Assembly (NCBI GenBank): GCA_012295275.1
Contig: CM022677.1
Location: 15,722,970 to 15,786,969, forward strand
Origin: Chrysomallon squamiferum
Lineage: Eukaryota; Mollusca; Gastropoda; Neomphalida; Peltospiridae
Direction: 5' to 3'
Length of the DNA: 64,000 nt
Shown here: in pieces, positions 58,641 through 64,000 of the stretch
Position numbering within the stretch: the first letter of the stretch is position 1
Layout: every line of letters begins with the position of its first letter
Position numbers and translations under genes: made by a program
The notes under the pieces: generated by a model
Seen by the model: only the letters and a program-made list of their open reading frames with translations
Database searches by the model: none
What the model was told of the DNA's origin: nothing

Positions 58641-59040
58641 CTAACTTTCTGTTTATCTACTGAGCCTGCTGATCTGCCTATATGTTTAGTTATTTATATA
58701 TCTCTCTGTCTGTCCTCCATCAAGCTCTAAGTAAATGCCTCCACTCTTAGTGGATTGATCAATCCATCCATCTGCACACACAAACACACACACACACAAA
58801 AACACACACACACACATATTTGTCTGTCCATATACATTACATTCCATCAATAACAATCCATGAATCACCTATTCATCTTCCCTAAATAAATATAACTACT
58901 TTACATAATCTGTCTGTCTGTGTTATTGTCCATTTATAACTCTCATTCACAATTTCCATATTTAGCTATGCTTATCACTGGCACACACAGTGTGAATAAT
59001 CAAACAACACTGACATTGTTAACAATTTCTCTGACTGGAA
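58640..59040. repeat. Tetranucleotide/(CA)n field, shortened
   Basis: ctatcttt, tctgtctg and (CA)n runs; inverted equivalent of the 4.1-6.4 kb field. Confidence 0.75.
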
Positions 59041-59066
59041 ACTGCTTTCGAAAGCTAAATCCATAA

Positions 59067-59162
59067 TTAATCTATATCAGTAGATATCTCAATGTTTAAA
59101 GTAACCTCTGTATTCTTCTCCATATTCTTGTAACTGAAACTGATTCCAGAATATTGTCGTGT
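59067..59162 (-). CDS. Terminal exon candidate of cassette gene (intact copy)
   Basis: tgtatctacag acceptor, 31 codons TRQYSGISFSYKNMEKNTEV, TLNIEISTDID, TAA. The best-preserved member of the family that includes 39757 (+), 3806 (+) and 5842 (-). Alternative frame HDNILESVSVTRIWRRIQRL is also open and is in phase with an AA|gtatta donor of the exon at 59622. Confidence 0.45.
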   Translation of the reverse strand, partial: TRQYSGISFSYKNMEKNTEVTLNIEISTDID

Positions 59163-59491
59163 CTGTAGATACAATAATAAAATTTAATAGAATAATTATT
59201 TAGAAGTATTTTTACATTGTGTTTAATTGTCTGATAAATAACAATTATTTAAACAAAAATATAGATCTATTAAAAAAAAAAGTATCAAAATTGTAAATTT
59301 TACATTCTGGTCAAATTAAAATAACAAATATGTCTTTGAAATCTAAATTCATAAAGATAACTGAAATATTTTCATATTGTAAACAAGAAGAATGCATTGA
59401 TTAGATCAAAATATGTTAAAGTTAAGCAATACAAACATAAGATGAAAATGTAATAATAATAATAATAATACAAATACCACACTAATACTTC

Positions 59492-59622
59492 TCAAAGCTG
59501 AAATCCATAAAATTGTGAACACTCCTCTGTATCTTCTTGTACTGTAAAGGTGAGAGATGAGATCTGAAGAACTCTGTCTTTGTCCAAGTCCTTAAAATAA
59601 TACAAAATCTGACAGTATCCAC
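59492..59622 (-). CDS. Cassette exon upstream of the terminal exon
   Basis: ttttcaatttacag acceptor. One frame reads GYCQILYYFKDLDKDRVLQI, SSLTFTVQEDTEECSQFYGF, QL, TGA. Another reads VDTVRFCIILRTWTKTEFFR, SHLSPLQYKKIQRSVHNFMD, FSFE up to AA|gtatta. Both are open over about 42 codons, which is unusual. The second frame joins the 59162 exon in phase and has FFRSH conserved in the copy at 3555. Protein unidentified. Confidence 0.4.
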
Positions 59623-60044
59623 CTGTAAATTGAAAATAATTCATTATCACCAGCATTTTAGTTAAATAACTAATTGACAAGTTCTGTCATTTACTAATCG
59701 TTTGAGGTAAGTCACTTACGATATCACGTTTTCGGACAATGATTTTGTTTTAATTATTTATTTATTTATTTATTTATGTTTTGATTTTTTCTGGCTGCCG
59801 ACATCGAAATAATATCTGGAAAAAAACAATCTAGTATGAAATGGGTAAGAGATAGTAGGACGTCAAAGTTATAAAAATAAAATAAATAAATAAATAAATT
59901 AAAAATTGGTTTCGACCTTTGAAGCAATTACTACTCAGTAATAGAGATCTATGTATAAACGGCATTAGTTATATGATGTATTTCCCCAAATTACTTTTAA
60001 TAATCCATATAGACTTGATTGGATGTTTAAAAGTTTGTAAACAC

Positions 60045-60125
60045 TGATCGGCGTTCGACGCTGCCATCTTGGATTTTGATCGGAGGTTTCCGTGAGCGCT
60101 CGGAAACCGTCTGATCGGGTTTTTG
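60045..60125. promoter_or_regulatory. CpG-rich segment with YY1-type site and hairpin
   Basis: gacgctgccatcttggattt contains a YY1-like core (CCATCTTGG). ggtttccgtgagcgctcggaaacc-type inverted arms (ggtttcc ... ggaaacc) follow within 25 bp. CpG density contrasts with the AT-rich surroundings. Possibly a promoter or 5' exon of a gene on either strand. Confidence 0.35.
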
Positions 60126-60129
60126 AACT

Positions 60130-61980
60130 TCCAATTTCAACTATTTTACGTGTATTTTTTTAACTTTTTATGATTTGTAAATTAGATTTGCGCTGATACA
60201 GGTAATATATTACCAAATCATGATCTCCTGCGCCTTTCCTAAGTACTTTTTCAACTTAATCAAACTTTTCAAACTGGATTATTTTTATGGAAATGCGTGC
60301 ATAATAAACTGAAATTATAATTTGTTACAAGATTACTGTATTAACTTTTCCAGTTGGCAATGTTCCCCAACAGAAACGAAGAATCAGGTTCAGTTTGTAC
60401 CAATAAACCGGCGAAATTCTGACTTTGCTTTGTTTCTTTTTAAGTTTTATTATTAAATAGCTTTCAAATATTGTCCTAAATATGGTGTATTCTATATGCG
60501 CAAATATACCAAACATTTCATATACAAATAATTTGTAAATAAATTCATTGTTTTTAAAGTGACAAATCGAAAAGAAATAAATTAACTTGAATAAAAACAT
60601 TAAATAAAATAAGCATTTTACAATAATTAAATAAATAATAATAACACATTAAATAAACAAAAACTAAAGGAAACTGGTTATTTAAAAGACAAAGAAAACG
60701 CAGGGAATGTTATTAAGCTGGTGCTGTCTGTTATAAAACATTATACACAATTAATTCTTTTCATCTAAAAGGAACAAATATAATTTACCGTCGCATCGCA
60801 TATTTGGAGTAATCTATTTCAAAAGTTTGTGGTCTACGGGAAATAACTCTATTTAACACGTTGGAAAATATACACAAAAAACTGAGTGTCAAGTAAAATA
60901 TTAAAAAAGAACAAAATAAGAAAAAGAAATCGCATAGAAATATATATTATTTTCAATAAATAAATCGACGAAAGAATAATTGTGACATCATAAGTCTTCT
61001 GAATATAGATCAATTTACTGAATTCACTAAAATGATTTTATTTAAACCTATATATTATTTTTTATTTCTGTTTAATATAACTGTTTCATTATAATAAATA
61101 TATACCTCTTTTTCTCTTGTTAAAGTATTCTTTCTTAATTATTATTTTATCATTTTAATTAGTATTATTGTTGTTATTTTTATCGTTAATCTGGTTATTT
61201 GAGATATTATTACTGAACAAAAAGGAACAATTATCAATATATAGATAGATTATACACACAAACACACATAGAAAAGAAAGAATCTGGTTACACGTGTTTG
61301 CCTTAGATGATAGTTATATACATAAGTTGATATGTATGTAGTTAAATAATAGATAGATAGATACACTGACGATAGCTACGGATTGATACAGAGATAGAGA
61401 GACATTTTACATTTCATAAGCAAATGAACTTGTAGGAAAATGTTTGTATATGCGTTATAATATAATATCATATTAACCTCGCTTTTAACATCTTTTCTTT
61501 TATTGGTCATTTTAATCTCTCTGTCGGTCTGTCTATCCATCTATTTATCTATATGTCTGTCGGACTGTCTATCTCTCTGTCTGTCTGACTGTATATGTCT
61601 CTGTCTGTCTATCTATCCTCCTACCTATCTACCTCTCGGACTGTAGAGATAAATACAGGTGTAGCTGTAATTATATCTTTAGTAATTTTGTTATAAACTC
61701 TGCAGAAAATATTGATAATAAAACAGCGATGATATTTTATCTCACTGGCAGAGGTTCTGTGTATTCCGAAAATACTGAAGGATCTTTATTTATTTATTAT
61801 TTATTTATTTATATTCTTAACTAAGTTAATTAATTTGTGTTTTACTTTATTTTTAATAATAAGAATCTGTATTAAAATGGCAAATATTTATGAAAGATAC
61901 ACTTGTAAATGTCAATAATATGTTGAAGTTAGTTCATTTTAATATAGTATCTCACCACTAAACTGCAACCCCACTATCTT
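60130..61980. other. Noncoding AT-rich sequence
   Basis: Only simple repeats (gatagata at about 61348, tctgtctg at about 61520-61630) and one GGGAAATAACTC motif (60839). No exon recognised. Confidence 0.5.
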
Positions 61981-61984
61981 GACA

Positions 61985-62042
<58 letters not shown>

Positions 62043-62049
62043 TAATAAT
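61985..62049. repeat. (AAT)n microsatellite
   Basis: About 20 AAT units. Confidence 0.95.
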
Positions 62050-62373
62050 GTGGAAGGCATTCAATTTTTTTCAAAGGCATTTTTAAACGTTGATTCATTA
62101 TTCAGCTTGTTAGGTACGTTATACCAATTAATGAAAAATTAAGCTTATTATTTATTTATTTATTATGCAAAATAAAATTATCTAATATTGTTAAGAAAAA
62201 AATAACACTTGTATTTTCCAATAAACTGTGTTTTCAATACATAACATTATAGCTGTGCCTCTGTTTACAACATAAGACATGTAACATAAATAGTGATGGC
62301 AGTACTGAAGTTGAGTGTTAATATAAGTAAGTAAACATTTTCTTTCTTCTTGTAGATGTAGATTTCTTTCTTC

Positions 62374-62634
62374 CTACGGATGGGTCACCTCCATGGGTGT
62401 CCATGGGCAAAACCGTCTTCCCGTGTGTAGTGGTCCAACAAGCACGGCATGACAGTTGACATGATGCGAAAAGCAGCTCAAACCACAAACTGATAAAAAA
62501 AACAACAACACCCGATGAATATAAAGCTGATAATAATTATTAAAATAATCGGACATCTCGGTTCTTGGTTTTGTTTCTGTTTGAATAGCAAGACATATCT
62601 TTGCGGTAGACATACCTAAAATAACATGAAACAT
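62374..62634 (-). other. Unassigned ORF with a GC-richer end
   Basis: 86-codon ORF. The GC-richer part reads CHAVLVGPLHTGRRFCPWTP then MEVTHP near its end. A short related sequence (gcgaaaagcagctca) at 62466-62480 recurs at 63398-63412. Could be an exon fragment or a repeat; no domain recognised. Confidence 0.25.
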
Positions 62635-62838
62635 TCGAAAATAAACAAATAAAAATTATTGATGACAATAGTTAAAAAATAAATTATAATAAGATTTAAA
62701 TCACTGAAGATTTCGTGCTTACAAATTAGAATTTATACTAAGCGTACACTCGGTGTTTTATAATGTTTATTTTTATATCGATCGGAGTTGAAAATAAAAT
62801 TTAATATTCGGCTAACTTCGTTTCTATATTCGGGTATA

Positions 62839-62862
62839 TGACGTCATCACTGTTTTGTTTAC
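62839..62862. promoter_or_regulatory. CRE palindrome plus forkhead-like site
   Basis: Perfect TGACGTCA (62839-62846) followed by tgtttac (62856-62862), in a CpG-bearing stretch (cgatcggagt, attcgggtat). Typical of a promoter core. Which gene it would drive is not visible. Confidence 0.4.
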
Positions 62863-63604
62863 ATAGATACAGTTGGCGATATTGAAGATTAGCGCATTCG
62901 AGTTATTTCTGACTCTACTTTCCTTCCTTTTTACCTTGTATATTGAATTGCATCTGCAAGTGATGAAGGTTACATTTGTATAGGTTTGATTTTTTTATAT
63001 TATTAACATATTTAAGTCAAAACTGGACATATTGTTTTATTCACAGTGAGGTTGTGCTAGATTATTTTTAGATTAGTTAATCAACGATAACTGAAAACTG
63101 TGTCTATCAATTACTTTCTAACCTCTAATACTATGATTCCTGTTTCTTATATTGTTAATACACCCTTGTCAAAATATGTTTATTTTTACACAAAAATAAC
63201 AACAACAATCAATTACAGATAGTGTTTCGAATGTTTTTATTTAAAAAGAATAAAGGAGTGTAAAAAAATATCATTATCTGACAACTATTATTTTATTAAT
63301 TCTTCACTTCTAAAAATATTTAGTGAATGGTTTCTATAAAATAGTTGAACAGTTCTGTTATTTTCAGAATCCGTTTCGAAGAGCCCATGGACTTGAAGCG
63401 AAAAGCAGCTCACAGCATGAACTGGCAAAAACAACTGATGAACACAAAAGTTGACAAAACGTTTCAAACACGAAACATCATAAACATATAAATCATGCCA
63501 GTCATTTATATCTTGATCAGTGGTGGTGATTAAAGAAGTTTTTTCCTCTCAGTTTATGAACACTATATTTACGTAACAGTAACAATAAATCAAAATGTTT
63601 TAGA

Positions 63605-64000
63605 ATACATACATACATATATATATATATATATTCAACCCATGTGCGATATATATTTTTACATTTGTAAAGATTAATATTTTTCTAAATTAAAAGGTGG
63701 TGTTGTTTTCTCTTTCATGCAAAAGGCTGAGCACAAATTTTGTTTTTAAAATCAACATTATTACATAATTAAGTATAGTTTATAAATTTTAATTTGTACT
63801 ATTTATTTATTATCTTGAAGTGATCAAACTCATTTCAGAAATGATATCAGATTTTATTCATACTGAGAAGACAGAAATCTCGTGTGGTTAGCCGCTCCGT
63901 ATAATCTTAGCAATCTGTATATAGGGTATTGCTACTTTTTTCTAATTTCGAAAACAGTGCTATTACTTTGAAAGCCCTTTCTATATACAGATAGACAGAC
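63605..64000. other. Window end: (AT)n and inverted CTGTATATAGGG arms
   Basis: (CATA)n/(AT)n at about 63608-63635. Near the end, ctgtatataggg (63915) and ccctttctatatacag (63975) form an inverted pair about 60 bp apart. The strand also has gtggttagccgctc, weakly tRNA A-box-like; not called as a tRNA or SINE. Confidence 0.35.

Overview
This is a stretch of animal (metazoan) nuclear genome: by eye very AT-rich, crowded with microsatellites and minisatellites, short spliced exons with canonical AG/GT borders, and decayed transposons of animal-type families (hAT, Tc1/mariner-like, Ty3/gypsy, a LINE reverse-transcriptase scrap). A GTTATCTCCCTT / GGGAAATAACTC motif recurs in several repeat families. 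I associate that motif loosely with molluscs; the species is not identifiable from the window and this placement is inference. No prokaryotic operon, CRISPR array, rRNA or tRNA gene was seen. There is one 200-N assembly gap (1717-1916).

Layout. The dominant architecture is a mosaic of segmental copies of one cassette: exon fragments, then a GATA/TCTA-type tetranucleotide field, a polypyrimidine tract, unique sequence, a gypsy-like relic, a dispersed repeat (R1) and a ~72-bp minisatellite. Copy 1 lies on the + strand (about 1.97-8.15 kb, continuing at 18.7-21.4 kb). Copy 2 lies on + (about 35.6-43 kb), copy 3 on - (about 29.2-22.5 kb) and copy 4 on - (about 59.7-52.8 kb). Copies 1 and 4 are collinear in inverted orientation, with about 10 kb of extra sequence in copy 1 (8.2-18.7 kb). 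That extra sequence holds a 110-bp tandem repeat, the second copy of a 1.7-kb direct duplication whose first copy is bases 1-1716, a hAT transposase relic, a thrombospondin type-1-like exon and a 3.7-kb tandem array.

Genes. The best-supported gene is on the - strand: five exons between 25429 and 23439 that join in one reading frame with matching splice phases and encode a coiled-coil segment resembling the IRAG/LRMP (MRVI1) family. Downstream on the same strand is a RING-finger exon broken by two stops (23119-22922). On the + strand between 46.5 and 52.0 kb is an unidentified gene or pseudogene with at least six exon-like blocks and a decayed Ty3/gypsy pol (47.1-49.5 kb) in one intron. Further exon-like pieces of unidentified genes sit at 36-39.9 kb (+), 55.3-56.0 kb (-) and 59.0-59.6 kb (-).

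How it fits together: I see no pathway or operon. The window looks like an intron-rich or intergenic region built by repeated duplication and inversion of exon-bearing segments, later invaded by transposons and expanded by satellites. Most exon copies carry frameshifts or stops, so the majority are probably relics. The clean exon sets (IRAG-like; 39059-39192; 55269-55418; 59067-59622) are the ones worth testing for expression.
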